The translations under genes and the position numbers were made by a program. The notes under the pieces were generated by a model. The model had not been told where the DNA came from, did not search any database, and saw only the letters and a list, made by a program, of their open reading frames with translations. DNA of 64,000 nt from NCBI RefSeq assembly GCF_022809715.1, contig NZ_CP094460.1, positions 1,054,001-1,118,000 on the forward strand, in the 5' to 3' direction. This DNA is from Burkholderia pyrrocinia. GTDB lineage: Bacteria; Pseudomonadota; Gammaproteobacteria; Burkholderiales; Burkholderiaceae. Below, piece after piece: positions 28,108 through 36,764 of the stretch (positions are counted from its first letter, which is position 1; every line of letters begins with the position of its first letter).

Positions 28108-28449
28108 GCGTTATGCTCCTGCCCCGTTGCACGTTGCATCGGCAACGCACGGGGGCATGTCGAAAAGATCGCGCCGGGATGCGACGCGTTTCAGCCATTC
28201 GACAGTCTAGTCAATGATTGTTGCGACGCACCATCAGAGGTTTCACTCATCTATCGGAACCGGGCGGTCGATCGAATATGTCTGAAACCCATATGGGACG
28301 AGCCTCAGAGCCGCTTCAGGCCGCATGACACGACGCTCATGCGGCAACGTGCCGCATGAGCGGCCGATTGCTTGCATCGGCCGTTCGTGGGTCGCAAAAA
28401 CGGGGCGCGAATAGCCCGGCCACCCGGGCACCGCTGTGACAGCCTGCCG
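28108..28449. other. Intergenic region with a strong inverted repeat
   Basis: A 342-bp spacer upstream of the 68-residue gene and downstream of alkB. The only notable element is the 12-bp stem at 28335-28361, listed separately. Open frames in it lack ribosome sites. Confidence 0.5.
28335..28361. repeat. Perfect 12-bp inverted repeat with 3-base loop
   Basis: GCTCATGCGGCA (28335-28346) and TGCCGCATGAGC (28350-28361) are exact complements around ACG. No T-run follows on either strand. It is downstream of alkB, so it may be a Rho-dependent or mRNA-stabilising hairpin, or a protein site. Confidence 0.6.
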
Positions 28450-29055
28450 CTACCGGCCCGTACCGGCGGGCATCACGCGCCGGAATGTCAGGTTGACGCG
28501 CTCGCCCTGCACGCTCGGCGCCTTCGGCACGCGATGCTGCCATTCGGCCTGCGTGCGCCCGCGCATCACCAGCAGGCTGCCATGCACGAGGCGATATGCA
28601 TGCGTGACGCCGGTCGCGCGATGACGAAGATCGAACACGCGCATCGCACCGAGGCTCACCGACGCGATCACCGGCGCATCGCCGAGCTCTGGCTCGTTGT
28701 CCGCGTGCCAGCCCAGGCTGTCCTGCCCGTTGCGGTAGCGATTGAGCAGCACGCTGTTGAAGTGCGCGCCGCACGTCGCCTCGACCGCGTGCTTCAGGTC
28801 GAGCACGGCCGGCGTCCACGGCGCCGGCACGTTGCGGATCCCCGAATACACGTAAACGGCGTCGGGCTCGCCCTGCCACGCGGTGAGCCTCGGCAACGGA
28901 ATGCGTCCGCGCGGCGTGCGGATCGTGTCCTGCCGCCACGCGACCTCGCCGATCAGCGCGGCCAGCGCGCGGTCGGCGTCGGGCTGCGCGAGCCAGTCCG
29001 GGTACCAGTCCACGTCTGGCGCGGGCGTATCAGCGAAGAGATCGGACGTCGACAT
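28450..29055 (-). CDS. Alpha-ketoglutarate-dependent DNA repair dioxygenase, AlkB family
   Basis: A 201-residue AlkB-type demethylase that would remove alkyl groups from bases by oxidation. Iron ligands are visible as H-x-D in SLGWHADNEPELG and the distal His in EWQHRVPKAP. The 2-oxoglutarate-binding arginines lie in RVNLTFRR. NRYRNGQDSLGWHAD and SVSLGAMRVFDLRH place it with the AlkB2/AlkB3-like group. The ATG at 29055 (MSTSDLFADTP) gives the family's usual short N-terminus; the upstream in-frame extension is uncharacteristic, but no strong ribosome site settles it. Confidence 0.92.
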   Translation of the reverse strand: MSTSDLFADTPAPDVDWYPDWLAQPDADRALAALIGEVAWRQDTIRTPRGRIPLPRLTAWQGEPDAVYVYSGIRNVPAPWTPAVLDLKHAVEATCGAHFNSVLLNRYRNGQDSLGWHADNEPELGDAPVIASVSLGAMRVFDLRHRATGVTHAYRLVHGSLLVMRGRTQAEWQHRVPKAPSVQGERVNLTFRRVMPAGTGR

Positions 29056-29291
29056 GTCGGGAGGAAACGGGCGATGAGCGGGACGAACAGCGCATGTCTG
29101 CATACTAGCCAACGGCGCCGCGCGCCGCCATGCTCTGTCATTCGCCGATGCAAGGAAACCGCCGCGCACCGCACTGTGCGTTCGCGCATCACACTATCAT
29201 CGCGGCGTGTCGCGGCGCCCTGCCGCAAGGCGCCGCTTGCTTCCGCCATGCCTGCCGGCGCGACCCGGCCGCTTTCTTTCCGGATCCCATC

Positions 29292-29879
29292 ATGACGACG
29301 CTCTCCGATTCCGCCCTCGATCAACTGTTCCTCACCGCGCGCACGCACAACGCGTGGCAGGACAAACCCGTCGACGACGCGCTGCTGCACCGGCTGATCG
29401 ACCTGACGAAATTCGGCCCGACGTCGGCGAACTCGAGCCCCGCGCGCTTCGTGTTCGTCAAGTCGCCCGAAGCGAAGGCGCGCCTGAAGCCCGCGTTGTC
29501 CAAAGGCAATCTCGCGAAGACGATGGCCGCACCCGTCACCGTGATCGTCGCGATGGATTTCGCGTTCCTCGATCACCTGCCGCGCCTGTTCCCTCGCGCC
29601 GACGCACGCAGCTGGTTCGCCGGCAACGATGCGCTGATCGAGGCCACCGCGTTCCGCAATTCGTCGCTGCAAGGCGCGTACCTGATCCTCGCCGCACGCG
29701 CGCTCGGCCTCGATGCGGGCCCGATGTCGGGCTTCGACAACGCGAAGGTCGATGCCGAATTCTTCGCGGGCACCGCGATCAAGAGCAACTTCCTCGTGAA
29801 TCTCGGCTACGGCGATCCGGCCGGCCTGTTCCCGCGCAGCCCGCGCTTCGACTTCGACGATATCGCCCGCATCGAATGA
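29292..29879 (+). CDS. Nitroreductase-family protein, RutE / malonic semialdehyde reductase type
   Basis: A 195-residue FMN-dependent nitroreductase-fold protein. The length and blocks match the RutE/HadB group: [68 protein letters not shown]. In uracil catabolism RutE reduces malonic semialdehyde to 3-hydroxypropionate. No other rut gene is present nearby, so the physiological substrate here is uncertain. The start is the ATG at 29292 ([11 protein letters not shown]). Confidence 0.88.
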   Translation: MTTLSDSALDQLFLTARTHNAWQDKPVDDALLHRLIDLTKFGPTSANSSPARFVFVKSPEAKARLKPALSKGNLAKTMAAPVTVIVAMDFAFLDHLPRLFPRADARSWFAGNDALIEATAFRNSSLQGAYLILAARALGLDAGPMSGFDNAKVDAEFFAGTAIKSNFLVNLGYGDPAGLFPRSPRFDFDDIARIE

Positions 29880-29888
29880 CGGGGCTCG

Positions 29889-31037
29889 CTAGCCGCCGCT
29901 CGTCAACCGGATCAGCGTGATCTCGGACGGCACGCCGAAGCGGTTCGGCGGCCCCCAGTATCCGGTGCCGCGGCTCGTATAGAGCCACAGATCGCCGAAG
30001 CGGCTCAGCCCGCCGATCACCGGCTGCTGCATCCGCACGAACGGCGGCCACGGCAGGAACTGGCCGCCGTGCGTGTGCCCCGACAGTTGCACGGTAAAAC
30101 CCGCGCGGTTCGCCGCTTCCGCGCTGCGCGGCTGGTGCGCGAGCAGGATCTTGGTGCCGACGTCGTGCGGCGCGCCGGCCAGCGCCTGCTCGGGGTCGCT
30201 CCGATGCGCGGGATCGAACCCGCCCGCCGTGAAGTCGGTCACGCCCGCGAGCACCGCGCGCGCGCCGTCGTGCTCGATCAGCACGTGCTCGTTCAGCAGC
30301 ACCGTCAGCCCGATGCGCCGGAATTCGTCGATCCACGCGTGCGCGCCCGCGTAATACTCGTGGTTGCCCGTCACGAGAAAGCTGCCGTGCCGCGACTGCA
30401 TGCGGCCGAGCGGCGCGGTGTGTTCGCGCAGGCGCTTGACCGAACCGTCGACCACGTCGCCCGTCACGACGACGAGGTCGGCATCGAGCGCATTGACCGC
30501 ACGCACGATCCGTTCGATATAGGGCCGCTTGATCGTCGGCCCGACGTGAATGTCGGACAGTTGCACGATCGTCAGCCCGTCGAGCGCGGCCGGCAGCCCG
30601 GCGACCGGAATCGACACGCGCTTGACCGCCGCCGTGCGGCGCGCGCCGACGAACCCGATCGCGGTGACGAGCACCGCGGCCGCCAGCACGCCGAGCGCCG
30701 TGTCGGCCGCAGCGCCGCTCCACGCGCCGTCGTACCCGAGCTGCCGCCACGCGAACACGCCGAGCAGCACGAACTCGCGCAGGAACGTCAGCACCAGCAG
30801 CGACGAAAAGAAACCCATCAGGAGCGAGCCGGTCCAGCCTGCCAGCGTCGCGGCCCAGCCTTCGTCGAAGCGGCGCGAGAACATGCCGACCGGGATCAGC
30901 ACGACGAAGCTCGCCAGCACGAGCGCGGCGATCGTGCGCGCGACCGGCGACGCGAACGCGTCGGGAATGATCCGCATCCCGACATACAGATGGAACAGCA
31001 CGCCGATTGCAATGAACCGGACAAAGAAACTTCGCAT
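29889..31037 (-). CDS. Membrane-anchored metallophosphoesterase
   Basis: A 382-residue protein. Four to five hydrophobic helices fill the first 150 residues (VRFIAIGVLFHLYVGMRII, TIAALVLASFVVLIPVGMF, ADTALGVLAAAVLVTAIGFV). A calcineurin-type phosphoesterase domain follows, with the metal motifs QLSDIHVGP, VVTGDVVDGS, VTGNHEYYAG and QLSGHTHGGQF in the standard D-x-H, G-D, G-N-H, G-H-x-H order. It resembles E. coli YaeI-type enzymes. The ATG at 31037 has an AAGGTGAG ribosome site. Likely substrates are membrane-associated phosphoesters; none can be named. Confidence 0.92.
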   Translation of the reverse strand: MRSFFVRFIAIGVLFHLYVGMRIIPDAFASPVARTIAALVLASFVVLIPVGMFSRRFDEGWAATLAGWTGSLLMGFFSSLLVLTFLREFVLLGVFAWRQLGYDGAWSGAAADTALGVLAAAVLVTAIGFVGARRTAAVKRVSIPVAGLPAALDGLTIVQLSDIHVGPTIKRPYIERIVRAVNALDADLVVVTGDVVDGSVKRLREHTAPLGRMQSRHGSFLVTGNHEYYAGAHAWIDEFRRIGLTVLLNEHVLIEHDGARAVLAGVTDFTAGGFDPAHRSDPEQALAGAPHDVGTKILLAHQPRSAEAANRAGFTVQLSGHTHGGQFLPWPPFVRMQQPVIGGLSRFGDLWLYTSRGTGYWGPPNRFGVPSEITLIRLTSGG

Positions 31038-31554
31038 GGAGCGCTCACCTTCGTTGCGATACGGCTTCCGCGACGCGCGTCGTACGGGGCCGTGACGCCC
31101 CGGGCCGCGCTTCGCGCCATACGTACGATGGTACACAGATCCCGGCCGCGACGACCGGTCGCGGCCGCCGGTGGTGACTCGCGCGGCTTCGCGCGGTAAT
31201 CGGCCGTTTCCACGCCGATTCCGCCGCATCGGCGCGGCAAATTTCGCCAGCCCTCTTTCGTCTTACGATCCTTTACAGTCCGTTAGCAACCCTACACGAG
31301 CTTGCGCTGGCAGAATCACGGCGATCCGGCCGCCCCGCCGCCCCGCCGCCGAAACGCGATGCCGGACTGGCCGGCACCACCGCCAACGCGACCGCGACCG
31401 GCCATGGCCCGTACCGCCCCCCTCGAGACGGACGGCTGGCGATCCGCATCGCGCTGCTTTATTATCGGCCCCGTATCTCGGAATCGTCGTCGCGGCGACG
31501 AACCGCATTGCGCCGTGCCCGGCATCCCCCCCCCATCGTCGAGCTCGTCACACC
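31038..31554. other. Intergenic region upstream of the efflux operon
   Basis: A 517-bp divergent spacer between the phosphoesterase and the ytcA-like gene. It probably holds the efflux operon promoter, but I cannot point to a convincing -35/-10 pair or operator. Open frames in it do not resemble genes. Confidence 0.4.
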
Positions 31555-31848
31555 ATGAGAAAAACAACGCCGCGCGCGCCCCTGCGCGTCGCCGCCGTCC
31601 TGGCGCCAGCCCTGCCGCTCGCGGGCTGCGCATCGCGCGGCGCACCGTCGTACGTGCTGTTCGGCGCGTATTTCCCGCTCTGGCTCGTCAGCGCGATCGT
31701 CGGCATCGTCGGCGCGATCGTTGCGCACCGCGTGTTCGTCGCGACCGGCTGGGCCGCCACGGTCCCTTACCAGCTTGCCGTCTGCACCGCGATCGGGCTC
31801 GTGATCGCCGTGATCGTCTGGCTCACCGGCACGGGGCCGTTCGCATGA
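31555..31848 (+). CDS. YtcA-like small inner-membrane lipoprotein
   Basis: A 97-residue protein with a lipobox (LPLAGCASRG, Cys at about 23), then two hydrophobic helices (YFPLWLVSAIVGIVGAIVAH and YQLAVCTAIGLVIAVIVWL). It matches the YtcA type of small lipoprotein, which in E. coli lies directly before mdtNOP. Here too it precedes the adaptor gene with an ATGA overlap, so it belongs to the efflux operon. Its role is not established; a structural partner of the pump is a reasonable guess. Confidence 0.8.
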   Translation: MRKTTPRAPLRVAAVLAPALPLAGCASRGAPSYVLFGAYFPLWLVSAIVGIVGAIVAHRVFVATGWAATVPYQLAVCTAIGLVIAVIVWLTGTGPFA

Positions 31849-32894
31849 AGGCCGCCGGAACCGCCCGCCCCTCCTTCAAAGGCCGCGTGATCGCGCTCGC
31901 GATCGTCGCGCTCGGCATCGCGGCGCTCGCGTATGCATACCACCGCACGACGGCCTACCCGTCCACCGACGACGCATCGATCGACGCGGACGTCGTGCAT
32001 GTCGCATCGCCTGTCGGCGGGCGCATCGTGCGGCTCGCTGTGCATGAAAACCAGCGCGTCGCGAAAGGCGACCTGCTGTACGAAATCGATCCCGTACCGT
32101 ACCGGCTGACGGTTGCGCAAGCGCAAGCCGACCTCGAGCTCGCGCGCGCATCGCTCGACACGCGCCGCCGTTCGCTGATCGGCGAGCGTTCGAATGCTGC
32201 AGTCGCCGCCGAGCAGGTCAAGCGCGCGACGCAGAACGCCGACCTCGCGACGCGCGACGTGAACCGGCTCGCGCCGCTCGCCGCGCAGGGCTACGTCAGC
32301 GCGCAGCAGTTCGACCAGGCGAAGGTCCGCCAGCGCGACGCGGCCGTGTCGCTCGCGCAGGCGCAAGAACAGCAGCGCGCGTCCGCGCAGACGATCGGCG
32401 ACGAAGCCGACGCGATCGCGACGCTGCATGCGCGCGAGGCAGCGCTGGCCCGCGCGCAGCACGCGCTCGACGATACGATCGTGCGTGCGCCGCACAACGG
32501 GCTCGTGACGGGCCTGACCGTGCTCGCCGGCGAAACCCTCGCGCCGAACCAGTCGATCTTCACGCTGATCGACGCGAGCGAATGGTTCGCCGTCGGCAAT
32601 TTCCGCGAAACGTCGCTGAACCGCATCGAGGTCGGCGACTGCGCGACCGTCTATTCGATGATCGACCGCAGCCGCCCGATGACGGGCAAGGTCGTCGGCA
32701 TCGGCGCGGGCATCGCGGACAGTGCCCGCATCAACCTGCCGCGCTCGCTGCCGATCGTGCAGAACTCGGTGAACTGGGTACACGTCGCGCAGCGCTTCCC
32801 CGTGCGCGTGAAGCTCGACGAACCCGACGGCAAGCTCGTGCGCGTCGGCGCCAGCGCGATCGTCGAGGTCCGGCATGGCACTGCCTGCCGCTGA
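31845..32894 (+). CDS. HlyD-family efflux adaptor (MdtN/EmrA-like)
   Basis: A 349-residue periplasmic adaptor. It has an N-terminal membrane anchor (VIALAIVALGIAALAYAYH), the first lipoyl half (ASPVGGRIVRLAVHENQRV) and a long coiled-coil hairpin rich in alanine, glutamine and arginine. The second lipoyl half (DDTIVRAPHNGLVTGLTVLAG) and a C-terminal beta-barrel follow. It bridges the inner-membrane FUSC protein and the outer-membrane channel encoded next. The ATG overlaps the ytcA stop by 4 bp, and its end overlaps the next gene by 20 bp, showing a single operon. Confidence 0.93.
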   Translation: MKAAGTARPSFKGRVIALAIVALGIAALAYAYHRTTAYPSTDDASIDADVVHVASPVGGRIVRLAVHENQRVAKGDLLYEIDPVPYRLTVAQAQADLELARASLDTRRRSLIGERSNAAVAAEQVKRATQNADLATRDVNRLAPLAAQGYVSAQQFDQAKVRQRDAAVSLAQAQEQQRASAQTIGDEADAIATLHAREAALARAQHALDDTIVRAPHNGLVTGLTVLAGETLAPNQSIFTLIDASEWFAVGNFRETSLNRIEVGDCATVYSMIDRSRPMTGKVVGIGAGIADSARINLPRSLPIVQNSVNWVHVAQRFPVRVKLDEPDGKLVRVGASAIVEVRHGTACR

Positions 32895-34926
32895 CGTCCG
32901 CTCGCCGGGCCCGCGCGAAGTCCTGCGGCTGCTGGCACCGTTTCCGGGGCGCACGGCGATCGCCGTGCGCGTCGCGCTGATCTGCGCGCTGGTCGTGCTC
33001 GTGACGAGCGGCTACGGCACGCCGGAAGCCGCGATCTCCGCGTATGTCGTGTTCTTCCTGAACCGTGCCGACCGCGTGACGAGCGTCGTGCTCGCGGTCG
33101 CGATGCTGCTGCTCGTCACGGTCGTGATCGCGCTCGTGATGGGCGTCGCGATCTTCAGCATCGATTATTCGATCCTTCGAGTCGCCTGCATGACCGTGAT
33201 GTCGATCGGCTTGCTCTACCTGACATCCGCCAGCAAGCTGCGCCCGGTCGGCGCGATCCTCGCGATGATCGTCGGCTTCGGGCTCGACCAGCTCGGCCTG
33301 GCGCCGTTCGGCGAAGCCGCGACGCGCGCGCTGCTCTATGCATGGCTGATGGTCGCGATCCCGGTCGGTGTCGCGATCGTCGTCAACCTGCTGATCGCGC
33401 CGTCGCCGCGCAAGCTCGTGCACGCGCAGCTCGCGAAACGGCTGCGGCTCGCCGCGCGGCGGCTGCGCGGCGATGACAGCGGCGACTCTCGCGCCGCGTT
33501 CGACGCGAGCCTGCGCGAAGGCGACAAGCAGTTGCTCACGTGGCTCAAGCTGTCGAAGCTCGAAGGCTCGTCGGCAGCCGCCGACGTCGTCGCGCTGCGG
33601 CAGGCCATCGCATCGAGCACCACGCTGCTCGTCGCGGTCGCGCTCGCCGACCGCGAACCCGACGCGCGGCTGCCCGACGCGTTTGTCAAGCCGATCGCGA
33701 CGACGCTCGACGAGATGGCCGCCATCCTCGAACGCGGCGGCTATCCGGTCGACGTGACGCTCACGCTGCCGGCAGCCGATGCGCTGCCGCCGCTCGCGCG
33801 CGTCGTCGCGACGGATCTGCACACGGCGATCACACTCTTCGCGGAACCGGCCGAGGCCGATGCTTCGACCGACACAGCCCACGCGCACGCCGCCGACACG
33901 CCTGCCGAACCCGCCGCACCGCCTGCCCCCGGCGGCGGCTTCTTCCTGCCCGACGCGCGCACCAATCCCGACCACGTCCGCTATGCGCTGAAAACGACGG
34001 CAGCGGCGATGTTCTGCTACCTGCTGTACTCGCAGCTCGACTGGTCGGGCATCCATACCTGCTTCATCACCTGCTACATGGTGTCGCTCGGCTCGACGGC
34101 CGAAACGGTCGAGAAGCTCACGCTGCGCATCGCCGGCTGCATCGTCGGCGCGCTGCTCGGTACGGCCGCGCTCGTGTTCGTCGTGCCGTCGCTGTCGTCG
34201 ATCGGCGAGCTGATGGCGCTCGTGTTCGCCGGCGCATGGCTCGCCGCGTGGATCGCGTTCGGGTCGCCGCGCATCGCCTACGCGGGCTTCCAGGTCGCAT
34301 TCGCGTTCTTCCTGTGCGTGATCCAGGGCGCGGGCCCCGGCTTCGACCTGACGCTCGCGCGCGATCGCACGATCGGCATCCTGCTCGGCAACGTGGTCGT
34401 GTATCTCGTGTTTACGCGCATCTGGCCCGTCAGCATCGGCAAGCAGATCGACACGGCGCTCGCGGCGCTGCTCGACCAGTGGCGGCGCGTCGCGCAGATC
34501 GCACAGCCGGCCGAACGGCGCGCGCTGGCCGCCGAAGCGTTCGCACGCCACGGCGCGATCGCGCAGGAGCTCGGCCTGATCCATTACGAACCGTCGTGGG
34601 TGCGGCCGGCCGCCACGTGGCTCGCCGCACGGCGGCGCGCACTCGCGGAACTCGGCGCGATCGAAGGCCCGCTGTTCCTGCTCGCCGAGCGCGCACCGGG
34701 CGACGCCGCGATCGGCGCGCGGCTCGCACGCGTGGTCGACCTGCACGACGACGAAGCCGCGCCTCGCGCGGATTCCCCCGCGCCACCGGCCCCACCGCCG
34801 AATGCCGCCCCCACCGACCCCGCACGCGACGCGCTGCTGAACCTGATCGACACGCGGCTCGCGCACGTCGCCGACGCCGCCCGTCAAGACACACCGAAGG
34901 AGCCTGCCCCCCATGCGCCTACCTGA
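32875..34926 (+). CDS. FUSC-family inner-membrane efflux protein (MdtO/AaeB-like)
   Basis: A 683-residue fusaric-acid-resistance family protein. Two blocks of five to six membrane helices (about residues 25-175 and 370-520) are each followed by a cytoplasmic part. Recognisable segments are YGTPEAAISAYVVFFLNR, LRPVGAILAMIVGFGLDQ, FITCYMVSLGSTAETVEKL and GILLGNVVVYLVFTRIWP. A proline- and alanine-rich linker sits before the second block. Relatives export aromatic acids or similar compounds. It overlaps both neighbours in the operon. Confidence 0.93.
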   Translation: MALPAADVRSPGPREVLRLLAPFPGRTAIAVRVALICALVVLVTSGYGTPEAAISAYVVFFLNRADRVTSVVLAVAMLLLVTVVIALVMGVAIFSIDYSILRVACMTVMSIGLLYLTSASKLRPVGAILAMIVGFGLDQLGLAPFGEAATRALLYAWLMVAIPVGVAIVVNLLIAPSPRKLVHAQLAKRLRLAARRLRGDDSGDSRAAFDASLREGDKQLLTWLKLSKLEGSSAAADVVALRQAIASSTTLLVAVALADREPDARLPDAFVKPIATTLDEMAAILERGGYPVDVTLTLPAADALPPLARVVATDLHTAITLFAEPAEADASTDTAHAHAADTPAEPAAPPAPGGGFFLPDARTNPDHVRYALKTTAAAMFCYLLYSQLDWSGIHTCFITCYMVSLGSTAETVEKLTLRIAGCIVGALLGTAALVFVVPSLSSIGELMALVFAGAWLAAWIAFGSPRIAYAGFQVAFAFFLCVIQGAGPGFDLTLARDRTIGILLGNVVVYLVFTRIWPVSIGKQIDTALAALLDQWRRVAQIAQPAERRALAAEAFARHGAIAQELGLIHYEPSWVRPAATWLAARRRALAELGAIEGPLFLLAERAPGDAAIGARLARVVDLHDDEAAPRADSPAPPAPPPNAAPTDPARDALLNLIDTRLAHVADAARQDTPKEPAPHAPT

Positions 34927-36457
34927 ACCGCCGGCCGCGTCGATCGCCGCCGCCGCCCTCGCGACCGCCGTCGCGCTGGCCGGCTGCGCGACGTCGTCGA
35001 TCGATCTGGCGCCGGAGGCGTCCGACCGCCCGTGGCAGCCGCAGACCTCGGCCGCGGGCGACATCGTGCCCGCACCGCCGCGCGCGACCGCGCAAGGTGC
35101 GCACGACTACACGCTGCCGGCCACGCCCGCGCTCGCGTCGGTAGCGCCGCCTGCCGCGCTCGATGCCGCGCATGCGTACACGCTGCCCGAACTGATCGAC
35201 CTCGCCGAATCGGCGAACCCGCTGACGCGCATCGCATGGAACGACGCGCGCAATGCGGCGCTCGCGGTCGGCATCGCGAAATCCGCCTACCTGCCGAAGC
35301 TGTCGGCAACGGCCATGGGCGCGTACCAGGCGAGCCACGGCTCGACGTCGACGATACTCGGTGACTCGTCGAGCGACACGACCGCGCACGGCACGATCTC
35401 GGCGCTGTCGCTGCAATGGCTGCTGTTCGATTTCGGCGGGCGCGCGGCGCGCGTCGAAGCGGCCGAACAGGCGTCGATCGCGTCGAACGTCGCGTTCACG
35501 GCCGTGCACCAGCAAGTGATCCACGACGTGACCGTCGCGTACTACCGGTACGAAGCCGCGCGCTCGCGCGCACTCAGCGCGCAGCAGGGCCTCGCGAACG
35601 CGGACGCGATCCTCGCGGCGTCCCGCGCGCGGCTCAAGCATGGCGTCGGCACGGTCGTCGAGCTCGCGCAGGCGACGCAGAACCGTGCGCAGGCGAACCT
35701 CGCGCTCGTACAGGCGAGCGGCACGGAGAGCGACAGCTACCTCGCCCTCGTGTCCGCGCTCGGCATCTCGCCGCTGTCGAAACCGACGATCGCCGCGCTG
35801 CCGAAGCGGCCGCTGCCGCCCGCGCTCGGTTCGTCGGTCGACGCGATCGTGTCGGACGCGATCGCGCGCCGCCCCGACCTGCAGGGCGCGTTTGCGCTCG
35901 AAAAAGCCAATCGCGCGAAGATCAAGGCCGCCGAAGCCGCGTTCATGCCGAAGATATTCCTGTCCGCTTCGACGTCGTATGCGAGCGGCGGCACGGCCAT
36001 CACCGCACTGCCTGCGATCGGCGACCAGGCGCCGACCGTCAACCTGAACGGCAGCCGCTACGGCGGCGGCGTGTTCCTCGGCGTGACGATCCCGCTGTAC
36101 GACGGCGGCCTGCGTTCGGCCGTGCTGATGCAGGCGCGCAACGACGCGCAAAGCGCATCCGCGCGCCTCACGCGGACCAAGGAGGAAGCCGTCCGCCAGG
36201 TCGTCGCCGCGCAGAACGCGGTGCAGACGAGCCTCGCGTCGCACGACGCCGCGACCGCGCTCGTCGATGCCGCGCAGACGAGCTACGATGCGGCGCTGAC
36301 CGCGTACCGGAACGGCGTCGGCTCGGTCACCGATACGACGATCGCGCAAAGCCAGCTGCTCGCAGCGCGGAATGCGGAGGTCGACAGCTACGCCGGCGCG
36401 CTGTCGGCGGCTGCCGCGCTCGCGCTCGCAACCGGGACGATCGGCTCCGCGCAGTAG
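34913..36457 (+). CDS. Outer-membrane efflux channel, TolC/NodT family (MdtP-like)
   Basis: A 514-residue outer-membrane factor. The lipobox LATAVALAGCATSS puts the acylated Cys at about 26. Two repeats of the alpha-barrel/beta-barrel unit follow: LPELIDLAESANPLTRIAWNDARNAALAVG with FDFGGR, then RRPDLQGAFALEKANRAKIKAAEAAFMPKI with IPLYDGG. It forms the outer-membrane exit of the pump. It starts inside the end of the FUSC gene and is the last gene of the operon. Confidence 0.94.
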   Translation: MRLPEPPAASIAAAALATAVALAGCATSSIDLAPEASDRPWQPQTSAAGDIVPAPPRATAQGAHDYTLPATPALASVAPPAALDAAHAYTLPELIDLAESANPLTRIAWNDARNAALAVGIAKSAYLPKLSATAMGAYQASHGSTSTILGDSSSDTTAHGTISALSLQWLLFDFGGRAARVEAAEQASIASNVAFTAVHQQVIHDVTVAYYRYEAARSRALSAQQGLANADAILAASRARLKHGVGTVVELAQATQNRAQANLALVQASGTESDSYLALVSALGISPLSKPTIAALPKRPLPPALGSSVDAIVSDAIARRPDLQGAFALEKANRAKIKAAEAAFMPKIFLSASTSYASGGTAITALPAIGDQAPTVNLNGSRYGGGVFLGVTIPLYDGGLRSAVLMQARNDAQSASARLTRTKEEAVRQVVAAQNAVQTSLASHDAATALVDAAQTSYDAALTAYRNGVGSVTDTTIAQSQLLAARNAEVDSYAGALSAAAALALATGTIGSAQ

Positions 36458-36463
36458 CGCAAC

Positions 36464-36480
36464 CGCCGCCGGGCGGTTGA
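36464..36480 (+). terminator. Hairpin after the efflux operon
   Basis: CCGCC and GGCGG form the core of the short stem-loop CAACCGCC-GCCG-GGCGGTTG, a few bases after the stop codon. There is no T-run, and its right arm overlaps the -35 element of the next promoter, so termination may be inefficient. Confidence 0.35.
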
Positions 36481-36506
36481 CGCATGCGCACGCCGCCCAC
36501 TAGAAT
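36477..36506 (+). promoter_or_regulatory. Putative sigma-70 promoter of mgtC
   Basis: TTGACG (36477-36482) and TAGAAT (36501-36506) lie 18 bp apart. Transcription would start near 36513, leaving a leader of about 250 nt before mgtC. Confidence 0.6.
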
Positions 36507-36512
36507 GCCGCC

Positions 36513-36764
36513 CATTCTTCCTTCAGGAACCATCGTGGACAGTTGCAGCACTCCGTTGCGTGCGCCGCTTGCCGCCTGAACGCCTGTCCGACGCAGTTCT
36601 CCTGCCCCGGCTCGCGTTCCGCGAGCCCGCACGCCTACCGTTTCACACTGAATGACGCATACGCGCGGTACAGTACCGCGCGATGACGGCTATCTTCGCG
36701 TCGCCTTCGGCATTGCGCCACGGCGATGCGAGCCGCTATGCGCGCCTTGCACGGCAGGACAACC
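36513..36764 (+). promoter_or_regulatory. Long structured mgtC leader, possible magnesium-responsive element
   Basis: The leader holds a 14-residue GTG-started mini-ORF at 36535-36579 with an AGGA ribosome site. It also has a strong hairpin (GGCTCGCG-TTC-CGCGAGCC, about 36609-36627) and a palindrome GCGCGGTAC-A-GTACCGCGC at about 36663-36681. Enteric mgtC leaders also use short ORFs and alternative hairpins, but this sequence is not one I recognise from Rfam. Confidence 0.45.
36535..36579 (+). CDS. Possible leader peptide upstream of mgtC
   Basis: A 15-codon frame encoding MDSCSTPLRAPLAA. It starts at GTG, with AGGA seven bases upstream. It contains two prolines; proline-rich leader peptides control mgtC in Salmonella. 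Translation is unproven. Confidence 0.3.
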   Translation: MDSCSTPLRAPLAA

